A stretch of DNA of 42,258 nucleotides from Flavobacterium sp. (GTDB lineage: Bacteria; Bacteroidota; Bacteroidia; Flavobacteriales; Flavobacteriaceae). Shown piece after piece: positions 31,553-39,777 of the stretch (position 1 is the first letter of the stretch; each line of letters opens with the position of its first letter). The notes beneath the pieces are model-generated. The model was given only the letters and a program-made list of their open reading frames with translations, was not told the DNA's origin and ran no database searches. The stretch lies in the NCBI GenBank assembly GCA_023259675.1, contig JALRGT010000026.1, forward strand, positions 1 to 42,258. Reading direction: 5' to 3'. The translations under genes were made by a program, and so were the position numbers.

Positions 31553-34081
31553 TTATGGGTTTGTTGTTTCTATGCCGGAAGTTGATGAATTTAATGAAAT
31601 TAAATTGGATAGTAATCTGAAAGCACCAGGTACGCCTTCTGGTAATTCCCTAAACAAACTCAATCCGGTATAAATATAGTATCCTTTTCCATATGGAGCA
31701 ACCAATAATGCTCCATTATTTGGATTTTCCCCTTTGTCCTTTGAGGATAAAATAGGAGTAAAGGCAGTGTCAAATTCATTAGGGTAATAAAGGCCTTGCT
31801 CTTGTTTCCAGCCTTCAAAATCTTTTGATGTAATTTTGTTAGGATAATTTAAAACAGGATGTTGTGGCGCTAAAAATTGTACGGCTGCCTTTTCATCTGT
31901 AATTCGGTTCCTGGATATTTTCATTGGATAAGGCGCAATATTGGCTGTTTTAAGGGCATCTGGAGTGTTGTATTGTACTATAAGTGTCTTTCCTTCTTTG
32001 GCAAAATCAAAAAGGATTTCTTTTTTTGTAGCCAATAAATCGATAGTATTGAAGGCACGAATTCCGGTAATGATTACATCAAAAGGCGCCAGTTTTCTTT
32101 GAGAGATTTCATTTGGATGGATTAAATTTACTTTATACCCCATTTGTCTTAATGATTCCGGCACGTTGTCACCAGCACCCATAATATAACCGATTCTTTC
32201 ATCGGTTATTTTTAAATCTAATTTGATGAATTTTGCTTCTGCGGGAAATAAAACTTGTTGTTTAGAAATATGGTCATAATTTAAGATTATTTGTTCTCGA
32301 TCAAATTTTTTATTGTCAATAAAAGCAACACTTTTTGCGATGATTTCTTCCGATTTACTTGGAGGTGATACCTCAAAATAAACGATTTGTTCCATTCCTT
32401 TTTTATCTAAATTAAAAGGAATGGATTCGGGAGAGACCTCCCAATTTTCTGGGAGCTCTAATTTTAAATTTCCTTTCACATCGTCTTTTCCAGAAATTAC
32501 TTTTACGGCGATTGACTTTTTTGCTTTATTTTCAAATAAGATTACGTTATCAAGGATTTGAGTTGTAACCTCAGGAACAATATCTAAATAGTTAAACATC
32601 TCACCGTCTACATTATCGTTGAATTTATTAACGACGGTGCGTTCAAATGGGATTGTGGTCCCATTGATGTTAATATTAAAAATTACTTTTATTTCTCTAA
32701 TGATATCTGGAATCCCGATGTTTCTTTGGTCTTCAACGGTATATAATCCTTCGCTTCCTTTAACTTTTAGCCAATAGGGCTGTGTATAATCAGTGGATTC
32801 CGGTATGTTGATATCGGTGGAGAATTTTTCAGCAATATTATTGTTTAAAGCACTGTTTTTGATTGTTTTTTGTTGGTCCGGAATGCTGGTAACGCTAATT
32901 AATTGCATTGGAATGTTACTGCGATTTATAGCTTCTATTTTTATGGACACAGTACTTCCAGGTGTTATTTCTTGTTTTTGTGTTGCTGCTTCAAGATATA
33001 GACCAGTACAGGATGTTATAATTTTTTTTAATTCCTCGGTTTTTATAATTTTCCAATGATTTTCGTCTAAATTTTGAATCAAAGAATATACTTGTATCAA
33101 ATTTGGAATACTTGCTGAAGGATTTGAAAAATCATAATTCAAAAGAATCGAAGTTAATAATTCTCCAATTGTTTTTCCGCCTTTTACGCGATTCCAAGTG
33201 GTGTCTATACCCTCAAAGATATTCGATTTGTCTTTTAATGAAGTTCCGTTAATAAGTTCTAAATATTCGGTTTCTTCTCCACGACTTCCGGTACTTCCAA
33301 AGCCTTGGGATTTATGACTGCTTCTACTTAATGCCGAAATTTCTTGGTTTGATTTTCCAATATTTGGGTAGTAAACACCTATTTGAAATTGGGTAAAACT
33401 GTTTTTGTTTGCCGCTTCCAGTTTTTCTTTACTGCCATAAAACCACCATGATGGATTGAAAAATTGACGTTTGGGTTGCCATGTTGAAACGTGTTTTAGT
33501 TGGTTAGGAAAGACGGTAGAATCATTTACAACATGAAAACTTTCTTCACTCAGAATCGCTGAGGCCGAATGATGTCCGTGTGTGTTTCCAGAGGTACGAT
33601 GATCAAAGCGGTTAATGATGACATCGGGCTGAAATTTCCGAATGGTCCAAACGATATCTGAAAGTATTTTTTCTTTATCCCAGATTTGTAATGTTTCTTC
33701 TGCATTTTTAGAAAAACCAAAATCATTGGCACGTGTAAAAAATTGTTCTCCACCGTCAATTTTTCGGGCTTCAATAAGTTCTTGGGTTCTTATAACGCCC
33801 AATAATTCCCTTAATTCAGACCCAATTAGGTTTTGACCTCCATCTCCTCGGGTTAAAGATAAGTAACCCGTTCTTGCCTTAGTTTGATTTGATAAATAAG
33901 AGATTAAGCCTGTGTTTTCATCATCGGGATGTGCTGCTATATATAATACAGAACCTAAAAAATTAAGTTTCTGAATTTGATTATAGATTTCAACGGAATT
34001 TAATTTTTGAGGCTTTTGAGCTATTACCAATTGTATTGGTAAAAGAAATAAGAATAGTAACGGAATTTTATTTTTAAGCAT
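31553..34081 (-). CDS. PIG-L family N-acetyl-sugar deacetylase, multidomain, secreted
   Basis: An 842-residue protein with signal peptide (about 1-21, ending QLVIAQ). The PIG-L/LmbE domain covers about 45-270: the zinc motif AHPDDE (50-55) and later HGHH (168-171) contain the metal-binding His and Asp residues; GYLSLTRGDGGQN is also typical. A middle part is built of Ig/NEW3-like beta domains (about 380-600) and the end (about 620-830) resembles a glutamine-amidotransferase-like fold (DVIITGIRAFN, LIVQYNTPD, GKGYYIYTGLSLF). It probably removes acetyl groups from sugars outside the cytoplasm. First gene of the operon with the small peptide and the symporter. Confidence 0.9.
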   Translation of the reverse strand: MLKNKIPLLFLFLLPIQLVIAQKPQKLNSVEIYNQIQKLNFLGSVLYIAAHPDDENTGLISYLSNQTKARTGYLSLTRGDGGQNLIGSELRELLGVIRTQELIEARKIDGGEQFFTRANDFGFSKNAEETLQIWDKEKILSDIVWTIRKFQPDVIINRFDHRTSGNTHGHHSASAILSEESFHVVNDSTVFPNQLKHVSTWQPKRQFFNPSWWFYGSKEKLEAANKNSFTQFQIGVYYPNIGKSNQEISALSRSSHKSQGFGSTGSRGEETEYLELINGTSLKDKSNIFEGIDTTWNRVKGGKTIGELLTSILLNYDFSNPSASIPNLIQVYSLIQNLDENHWKIIKTEELKKIITSCTGLYLEAATQKQEITPGSTVSIKIEAINRSNIPMQLISVTSIPDQQKTIKNSALNNNIAEKFSTDINIPESTDYTQPYWLKVKGSEGLYTVEDQRNIGIPDIIREIKVIFNININGTTIPFERTVVNKFNDNVDGEMFNYLDIVPEVTTQILDNVILFENKAKKSIAVKVISGKDDVKGNLKLELPENWEVSPESIPFNLDKKGMEQIVYFEVSPPSKSEEIIAKSVAFIDNKKFDREQIILNYDHISKQQVLFPAEAKFIKLDLKITDERIGYIMGAGDNVPESLRQMGYKVNLIHPNEISQRKLAPFDVIITGIRAFNTIDLLATKKEILFDFAKEGKTLIVQYNTPDALKTANIAPYPMKISRNRITDEKAAVQFLAPQHPVLNYPNKITSKDFEGWKQEQGLYYPNEFDTAFTPILSSKDKGENPNNGALLVAPYGKGYYIYTGLSLFRELPEGVPGAFRLLSNLISLNSSTSGIETTNP

Positions 34082-34172
34082 TTTTTAGAAATTAAAAGCA
34101 ATTTTTTCAAATGTAACAATTTAATGTTTTTTTTAAATGATTCTTCCAATCTTTTCATTAAAAGAAAATACG

Positions 34173-34206
34173 AAAAAAGGAACCTCATTTTTGAAGCTCC
34201 CTTTTT
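34173..34206 (-). terminator. Terminator of the 178-residue secreted-protein gene
   Basis: On the minus strand AAAAAGGGAGCTTC pairs with GAGGTTCCTTTTTT, all positions paired with three or four G-U pairs, ending in a T-run. It lies 9 bases past the stop codon at 34216. Confidence 0.75.
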
Positions 34207-34215
34207 ACTTAAATA

Positions 34216-34752
34216 TTAATGTCTACCATGACCTTTTGATTCGTATTTTTTGTGTTTGTTTGAATATCTATGGTTATCGGCATAACGATATTTTTTTGAA
34301 TTTTTATTGTATTTGTTGCTGTAATATTTTTTGTTATAATGCTGATGGTTATCATAATTACGATTACCATATCTGTAATCATTATTTCTGTGGCTATTAC
34401 CTCTGTAGTTTACATAATATTTCGATTTGTGAGCTTTGAAATATTTGTAAGGTCTGTTTCCATGATAATCATTCAATACAACTTTATACCCATTGTATAA
34501 GTCGTAATTTCTATATTGAGCAGGTAAGTATCTTGATCTTACCCAATTTCCTCTACCGAAGTAAATAAACTGTGAAGCACGTATGTCATAATAGGCTTGA
34601 ATTTCTGGTAAATAATAATATTGAGTATGTGTGTGTACTGAGGGGCCCCATAAAGGCGCAGTCCCTATATTTAAATTTACTGAAAGTTGTGCTTGAGAAG
34701 TATTTGATACAAGTAGAATTATTCCAATGGCAATTAATTTTAAGGTTTTCAT
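34216..34752 (-). CDS. Secreted basic protein of unknown function, paralogue 1
   Basis: 178 residues with signal peptide MKTLKLIAIGIILLVSNTSQ ending at AQ. The conserved core (about 22-110) reads SVNLNIGTAPLWGP, YYYLPEIQAYYDIRASQFIY, FGRGNWVRSRYLPAQYRNYD and LYNGYKVVLNDYHGNRPYKY. The last 65 residues are a low-complexity tail rich in His, Asn, Lys, Tyr and Arg. I know no function. A close paralogue lies 165 bp upstream on the same strand, and each has its own terminator, so they are separate transcription units. The aromatic YYxLPEIQxYYD segment may be the functional core. Confidence 0.8.
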   Translation of the reverse strand: MKTLKLIAIGIILLVSNTSQAQLSVNLNIGTAPLWGPSVHTHTQYYYLPEIQAYYDIRASQFIYFGRGNWVRSRYLPAQYRNYDLYNGYKVVLNDYHGNRPYKYFKAHKSKYYVNYRGNSHRNNDYRYGNRNYDNHQHYNKKYYSNKYNKNSKKYRYADNHRYSNKHKKYESKGHGRH

Positions 34753-34870
34753 CTTTTCTATTTTTTACAATTACTATTAATTTTTTTTATTCGTTTTGTA
34801 TATACACTTACCCTAAATCCAACAACTGTGCCATAATGATTTTTTTAACATTTTATTAAAATTGGTCCAA

Positions 34871-34901
34871 AAAAAAGAAGCGCTAAATGCGCTTCTTTTT
34901 T
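34871..34901 (-). terminator. Terminator of the 159-residue paralogue
   Basis: AAAAAAGAAGCGC (34871-34883), loop TAAAT, GCGCTTCTTTTTT (34889-34901): a perfect 13-bp stem with runs on both sides. Confidence 0.9.
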
Positions 34902-34917
34902 GATGCTTAAATTATAA

Positions 34918-35397
34918 TTAATGTTTTTTATTACCGCTGTTTCCTTTTTTACCATTTCCCTGTTGATTGGAATGACTACTATTGCTCTTTTTGTAGTTTT
35001 TGTTGTCATTGCCGTTTCGGTGACCAATTGTTCTTTGTGGTTTCCCTTTATATCCCTTATAATATTTTACTTTATGTTGTTTGAAATAAGTATAAGGTCT
35101 TTTTCCATTGTAATCATTTAATACAACTTTGTACCCATGGTACAAATCATAGTTTCTATATTGTTTAGGTAAATATCTTGATCGATACCATTTTCCATTT
35201 CCAAAATAGATAAACTGCGCTGCAGGAATATCGTAATAGACTTGAATGTCGGGTAAATAATAATAGTCTACCTGTGCATAACCGGCAGGTCCCCAAGAAG
35301 GAGGCGATCCTATATTTACATTTACTGAAACTTGGGCTTGTATCGCACTGGTAAAAAAGAACACTATTCCTAATGCAAATAATTTTAATGTTTTCAT
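34918..35397 (-). CDS. Secreted basic protein of unknown function, paralogue 2
   Basis: 159 residues; signal peptide MKTLKLFALGIVFFFTSAIQ ending at AQ. The core matches its neighbour closely: SVNVNIGSPPSWGP, YYYLPDIQVYYDIPAAQFIY, FGNGKWYRSRYLPKQYRNYD and LYHGYKVVLNDYNGKRPYTY. The basic tail is shorter and rich in Lys, Asn and Gly rather than His and Tyr. Core conserved with the tail free to drift points to a structural or binding core with a flexible, positively charged extension. Confidence 0.82.
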   Translation of the reverse strand: MKTLKLFALGIVFFFTSAIQAQVSVNVNIGSPPSWGPAGYAQVDYYYLPDIQVYYDIPAAQFIYFGNGKWYRSRYLPKQYRNYDLYHGYKVVLNDYNGKRPYTYFKQHKVKYYKGYKGKPQRTIGHRNGNDNKNYKKSNSSHSNQQGNGKKGNSGNKKH

Positions 35398-35506
35398 TTT
35401 GATTACTTTTTTAAATTAAGATTCCTATTAATCTTTTCAGGAATAATTAGCACTAGCCAATTTCTATGCCACTTATGTAGTATTAACATTAATTTGGGAT
35501 AAAAAA

Positions 35507-35531
35507 AAAGGAACGTAAAACACGTTCCTTT
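35507..35531 (-). terminator. Terminator of the 101-residue membrane protein gene
   Basis: AAAGGAACGT (35507-35516) pairs with ACGTTCCTTT (35522-35531); on the minus strand a long T-run follows. Confidence 0.85.
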
Positions 35532-35558
35532 CTGTCTTTTTTATAAAAAAACGATAGA

Positions 35559-35864
35559 CTACAGCAATAAAATCAACAGCAATACAATGATAATAATAGC
35601 TCCTACTGATAAATAAATACCTTGTCCAGAAGATCTCAAATTGTGTTTGATAGTTTTCACTTCCTTACGTAATTCTTTTTTTTCTGATGAATTCAAATTG
35701 GACTTTTCCATTTCTTTGATTTCATCTAAGCGGTTAAGCATTGTTTTAACTTCGGCAGGAACTTCGGTACGGTTGGCAGGATTTTTTTCGTTTGCCATCA
35801 TACTTGTCGGGATAGAAACTAATGCGAATAGCATTATCATTAAATAAAAATGTAATTTTTTCAT
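35559..35864 (-). CDS. Small coiled-coil membrane protein, function unknown
   Basis: 101 residues: signal peptide (MKKLHFYLMIMLFALVSIPT to about 24), a charged helix with coiled-coil character (about 37-75, VKTMLNRLDEIKEMEKSNLN then SSEKKELRKEVKTIKHNL), and a C-terminal hydrophobic helix (IYLSVGAIIIIVLLLILLL). This layout (periplasmic coil, then membrane tail ending the protein) recurs in many Flavobacteriia. No function is known to me. It has its own terminator. Confidence 0.8.
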   Translation of the reverse strand: MKKLHFYLMIMLFALVSIPTSMMANEKNPANRTEVPAEVKTMLNRLDEIKEMEKSNLNSSEKKELRKEVKTIKHNLRSSGQGIYLSVGAIIIIVLLLILLL

Positions 35865-35998
35865 CTTTAGTAGCGTTTTAATTAAACATTATTTATCGTA
35901 AATAATTGAAGTAATTTAGTCATTTTTTTTATACAAACATTTTTTATTATTGAATTAAAATTGTTCTTTACTTTTCTGGTATGCATTTGATTATTTTG

Positions 35999-37804
35999 TC
36001 ATTTGTATTCGACTATTTTGGGCTGGGCTAATTCAAAGCTTTGAAAACCAAAATCCGAAGTTTCAAAAGCATTGGTTTTAAAAACATTTTCTCCTTCAAA
36101 GGGAATTGAAGGATAATAAGAAAGTGATAATTGGAAAGAGCTAAAAATCCAATAATCATTGTTAATGATAAGTCCTATTCCGATTTTTGAATATACTTTT
36201 CTTTTTTGAGCTTTATTTAACTTATTTCCCAATGCAGCTACAGAATAATTAAAATAAGGATTCATCCTAAAACCCCATATATCTTTAGGACTATACGCTT
36301 GAGTTTGCAATGTAAGAACTGCTTTATCTGTTCCGTAGATGGGACTGTTAAATCCTTGTATGCCAAAATTTTCATTAATTGTGAGTTGATCACCGATTGA
36401 TTTTTTTCGGTTATTCCCGATAATGATTTGTGGTTTAATGAATTGTCTCCATTTCCAATTTCTAATTTCCTGTAATTTGGTGAAATAATTGGCTTGAAAA
36501 GAAAAGGCCGTTTGTTCGGTCTTAGATTGTGCAAAGAAAGTCCCTAACTCAAAATTGGTACTTAAAAAACCCCAATTATGGTAATTCCCAAAAGAAAACT
36601 GAGCGCCTAAATAAGGCCTCCATACTTCATTTTTATATTGGTAGCCTAAAGTAATACCAGCAATTCTTCCGATGGGGACATCTTCAATAATTCCATTTTT
36701 AAACAGGTACTGGTCTTCTATGAATTTTCGGTTATTGATACCAATTCCAATAAGGGTGAATTTTTCACTGGAGTAAAATTGTATCGAATCATATTGTATC
36801 GTTGGACTTTCTATAAAGTTTTTGTTTAAAAACCGTGCAGATAGAATTAAATTGGTGGTTTTGTCATTTGTGTCATTTTCTTTACTAACATTAAAAGACT
36901 TGGCAAACCAAAAATCCTGTGAGCCATATTTAAAATTTTGATTAGCATAAGCTGAATTTAAACGTTGAATGGTATCGGTTTTGAATTGAAGCCCTAGGTT
37001 TATTCCACCAGCCCATTTTGTTAATGCAGAGTAAAAGGGTCTCTCAACATGGAAGTTTTTTTGATAATATCCAAACAAATCAATTTGGTAGTTTATCACT
37101 GCTCTTATGAAAGTGTTTTTGATGTTTGGTACTTGGTAAATAATTGAATTGGCACTTTTTTTATCCTCATGTCGATTGGTGAATTTATAGTCCATTTGGT
37201 GGCCAAACCCCAAAAAATTTCTTTCATTTAGTCCCAAAGCAATACTGGAATTTGAAATTTCAAGATGAGGAGCCGTACTCCAAGAGTCCAGTACTCGAAT
37301 GAAAATATCAACTGAGTCTGATGGGATGTCGCTTACTTTTTCGGCGATGTATACTTCACGAATGAAATTTTGGGACCGAATGATTCTTTCGGATTCTTTA
37401 ATTTCATAAGAATGATAAATACTGTTTTTTTTGAAAAGTAAAGAGTTTTTAATGGCTAGTTCTTTGGTTTTTAGGTGTAGTCGGTTACCGGTTTTCTCTG
37501 CCCAACTTAACGGTTTTTTTGTGCTGTCATTAATAGAAAAACCAAAGGGATCAAGGGTGGTAATTTGAATGTTTCTAATGGTTTTACCTTCAAATGGTGC
37601 TCTGTTCCTAGTTTTGGTTACTTTAGCTTTAGAATTTGTGGAATCCAAAAGGAAACGGGGCAAATGCAAAATTGTTTTATTGTTTTTAGAAATGTTTTCA
37701 ATGTTGTTTTTGTCCGCTAAGCTATCTTTTTCTGTTTTTTGTATTTGAGAAAAGCAGAATTGATGACTGCAAATAAAAAAAAGGAGTACTGTTTTTTTTG
37801 GCAT
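35999..37804 (-). CDS. Outer-membrane beta-barrel protein with POTRA-like N-terminal region (BamA/TamA-like)
   Basis: About 601 residues from the start chosen at 37804, since MPKKTVLLFFICSHQFCFSQ is a signal peptide; an ATG at 37849 would add 15 residues ahead of it. The first 200 residues hold a POTRA-like segment (IRNIQITTLDPFGFS, KELAIKNSLLFKKNSIYHSY, IIRSQNFIREVYIAEKVSDI, SVDIFIRVLDSW). The rest is a barrel with repeated aromatic/glycine strands (LNERNFLGFGHQMDYKF, GITLGYQYKNEVWRPYLGAQ, GIGLIINNDYWIFSSFQLSL). The layout resembles BamA/TamA-like proteins, but the two short POTRA-like units and short length mark a separate family; role in export or lipid handling is inference. Confidence 0.7.
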   Translation of the reverse strand: MPKKTVLLFFICSHQFCFSQIQKTEKDSLADKNNIENISKNNKTILHLPRFLLDSTNSKAKVTKTRNRAPFEGKTIRNIQITTLDPFGFSINDSTKKPLSWAEKTGNRLHLKTKELAIKNSLLFKKNSIYHSYEIKESERIIRSQNFIREVYIAEKVSDIPSDSVDIFIRVLDSWSTAPHLEISNSSIALGLNERNFLGFGHQMDYKFTNRHEDKKSANSIIYQVPNIKNTFIRAVINYQIDLFGYYQKNFHVERPFYSALTKWAGGINLGLQFKTDTIQRLNSAYANQNFKYGSQDFWFAKSFNVSKENDTNDKTTNLILSARFLNKNFIESPTIQYDSIQFYSSEKFTLIGIGINNRKFIEDQYLFKNGIIEDVPIGRIAGITLGYQYKNEVWRPYLGAQFSFGNYHNWGFLSTNFELGTFFAQSKTEQTAFSFQANYFTKLQEIRNWKWRQFIKPQIIIGNNRKKSIGDQLTINENFGIQGFNSPIYGTDKAVLTLQTQAYSPKDIWGFRMNPYFNYSVAALGNKLNKAQKRKVYSKIGIGLIINNDYWIFSSFQLSLSYYPSIPFEGENVFKTNAFETSDFGFQSFELAQPKIVEYK

Positions 37805-37861
37805 AGATAACATAGCACATTTTTTTATTTGGCTAATTAAAGGCAACACAAAAAATACAAT

Positions 37862-38407
37862 TTAGAGGCTTTTCTTGATCATTTTAGAGTCGGCTCTACG
37901 ACCTAAAAACACTCCAATCAGCACTCCAACCATTATAAACGGAGAATAGTAAGCCCATACTGGAACCAAAATATACATCGCATCAAAAAGCCAAAATACA
38001 GAAATGAATATCCTTCCAGCTCCTACGAAAGTTCCCGTTAAAGTCCCCATAAGCAATAAATATTTACCTCTTTCGGATTTAATACCCAATATGTTTTTTT
38101 TAAGTAAATAACGACTCACAATAGCAAGTAGTATGAATGGAAGTCCCCACCAAATCATTGCGGGAATAAAAATGACCAAAGATTCTGGTTTTAAAAAATA
38201 GGACCAAGGTAAAGTCTCTTTACCGATGTATTCTAAATATATTTTGACAATAGAGCCAATAACCCAAGGGGTTACCAGTCCAGTTCCTATGATCTTCCAA
38301 AAGAGATTTCGGTTTAATTTAAAGCCATATCCAATAAATAGGAGGGAAGGGATTATCCAACCTAACAATATTACTAAACTGAGAATAATCAAATTATTGG
38401 TGTTCAT
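37862..38407 (-). CDS. Integral membrane protein, unknown function
   Basis: 181 residues with four to five hydrophobic helices (about 7-28, 35-56, 70-98, 118-150, 152-170) and a short charged C-terminus (RRADSKMIKKSL). I recognise no motif that gives a function. It lies 58 bp before the chosen start of the outer-membrane protein gene on the same strand, so the two may be co-transcribed. Confidence 0.75.
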   Translation of the reverse strand: MNTNNLIILSLVILLGWIIPSLLFIGYGFKLNRNLFWKIIGTGLVTPWVIGSIVKIYLEYIGKETLPWSYFLKPESLVIFIPAMIWWGLPFILLAIVSRYLLKKNILGIKSERGKYLLLMGTLTGTFVGAGRIFISVFWLFDAMYILVPVWAYYSPFIMVGVLIGVFLGRRADSKMIKKSL

Positions 38408-38590
38408 AATTAGTAAGTTTTTGATAATCAGGTACTCAAAGATACGAAACTGGATTAAATTGTTCTCTTGTGTGGTGTGCTATTTATGTTGTTTTCGAAA
38501 GATTATTTTATTAAAAAAATAAATAGACAGCTCAAATGGCTGGTGTTTTAATTGATTTACATATATTTTAAAGAAATAAATTATTTTTTT

Positions 38591-38698
38591 GTTAGAAATT
38601 TCGCTTTTACCGGTTCATATAGCAGTATAACCAGTTATGGATACAAATCTGCAGCCGTACAGATTGGAATGAATTATAGTTTTTTGAAAATGAAATGA
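38591..38698 (+). pseudogene. C-terminal fragment of an outer-membrane beta-barrel protein
   Basis: The plus strand reads RNFAFTGSYSSITSYGYKSA then AVQIGMNYSFLKMK and stops at TGA 38696-38698. The alternating pattern and the ending GMNYSF are those of a last barrel strand. No start codon or earlier strands exist upstream, where a stop (38549-38551) closes the frame. It is the tail of a deleted gene, still followed by a terminator. Confidence 0.5.
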
Positions 38699-38750
38699 AA
38701 AAATTAAGAATTTGATCAAGTTTGAATGGGTAAGCTCTAGTAAGTAAAGC

Positions 38751-38788
38751 AAAAAAGCCAAATGATTTTATCATTGTGGCTTTTTTTT
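38751..38788. terminator. Terminator-type hairpin between the barrel remnant and DUF1398 gene
   Basis: AAAAAAGCCAAATGAT and ATCATTGTGGCTTTTTTTT pair with one bulge around a TTT loop. A and T runs on both sides suit convergent genes. Confidence 0.8.
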
Positions 38789-38833
38789 AGGAGTTAGAAA
38801 ATTCTAAATGATTACTTCATTTTGCTTAAAAAT

Positions 38834-39223
38834 TTATTCAGGAATGTTTTCGATTAATATTGGAGAATTCATTTGGTCAAAATAAGTGCAAGTCATTTCT
38901 ATGATGTTTACGCTCCATCGGGCAATTCCACATTGCGCAGCATGTTGACAAAAGGTTAGGTAATCTGTCTGACCGTCTTGGTGCATGACCAGAAATTCAA
39001 TAAATCGTTCTTTGTTAGCAGAAGGAGCAATAGCGATGTTGTCATAGGTTTCTGTAGCCACCGCTCTAAAATTGTCGTCACCAAAATATTCTACATGACC
39101 GTCGTTGACAAAGGTGTCATAGCCTTGAACGCCTAATTGAATTAAATCTTGAATATATTTAGGGAAGTCTGCTCCAGATTTTACTTTCGAATGCGCTTCT
39201 TTTATTTGTGTAATGGTAAACAT
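38834..39223 (-). CDS. DUF1398 family protein
   Basis: 129 residues, cytoplasmic (no signal). It matches DUF1398 with MFTITQIKEAHSKVKSGADF, YIQDLIQLGVQGYDTFVNDG, FLVMHQDGQTDYLTFCQHAA and CGIARWSVNIIEMTCTYFD. Family members are small proteins of unknown activity found in many bacteria, often annotated as phage envelope-like proteins by old homology. The gene lies 22 bp after the thioesterase gene and is likely read with it. Confidence 0.85.
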   Translation of the reverse strand: MFTITQIKEAHSKVKSGADFPKYIQDLIQLGVQGYDTFVNDGHVEYFGDDNFRAVATETYDNIAIAPSANKERFIEFLVMHQDGQTDYLTFCQHAAQCGIARWSVNIIEMTCTYFDQMNSPILIENIPE

Positions 39224-39245
39224 AATGAAATCGTGTTTGAATGAA

Positions 39246-39680
39246 TTATAATATGGTAAAATCAGTTGTTTTAGGAATTTTATTCAGCGCATCAATAACA
39301 ATCTGCGGGGTAGGAGTAGCGAGTTTACGGAGTTTGGTATCCATCCAAGCGCCATCTACCGTAATCGCGGCACACAAAACGTCGTCTCGATACAACTCAT
39401 GAACAATAGACCATCGGGAAGCATCGGCGTTCATTTTGGACAATTTGGTTTGCATGGTAATTAAGTCTGAGATTTTAATTTCTCTTTTAAAAACACATTC
39501 TTCTCTAAACAGTATGGGGCCAACATGTTCTTTTTGCATGACACTTAGCGTCAATCCTAGTTGTTCCAGAATTTCAAGACGATGTTGGGCTCCAAAATCA
39601 TAATAAACGCTGTGACGTAAATGAAAATTGGGGTCTAAATCAGACCAACGAAATGAAAGTTGCTTGCTAAATGTAGCCAT
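39246..39680 (-). CDS. Acyl-CoA thioesterase (4HBT hotdog fold)
   Basis: 144 residues with a hotdog fold of the YbgC/FadM type. N-terminal FRWSDLDPNFHLRHSVYYDF holds the catalytic Asp region (usual DxDxxGHVNN, here DLDPNFHLRH) and GPILFREECVFKREIKISDL follows. It would hydrolyse acyl-CoA to free fatty acid and CoA in the cytoplasm; chain specificity cannot be told. It lies 97 bp after the MATE gene on the same strand. Confidence 0.88.
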   Translation of the reverse strand: MATFSKQLSFRWSDLDPNFHLRHSVYYDFGAQHRLEILEQLGLTLSVMQKEHVGPILFREECVFKREIKISDLITMQTKLSKMNADASRWSIVHELYRDDVLCAAITVDGAWMDTKLRKLATPTPQIVIDALNKIPKTTDFTIL

Positions 39681-39777
39681 TGAGGGAAATTTGGGTATTA
39701 TTTTTTAGCGGATAAAATTACAAATATTAGTGGGAGTAGATACAATTGTATCCCAAAAAAACATTTGAAATGCTTTA

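Larger units (their letters stand above)
38408..38833. other. Intergenic region with a beta-barrel remnant
   Basis: 426 bases. It holds the plus-strand C-terminal fragment of an outer-membrane protein (38591-38698) and a terminator-type hairpin at 38751-38786. Nothing else looks coding. Confidence 0.5.
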
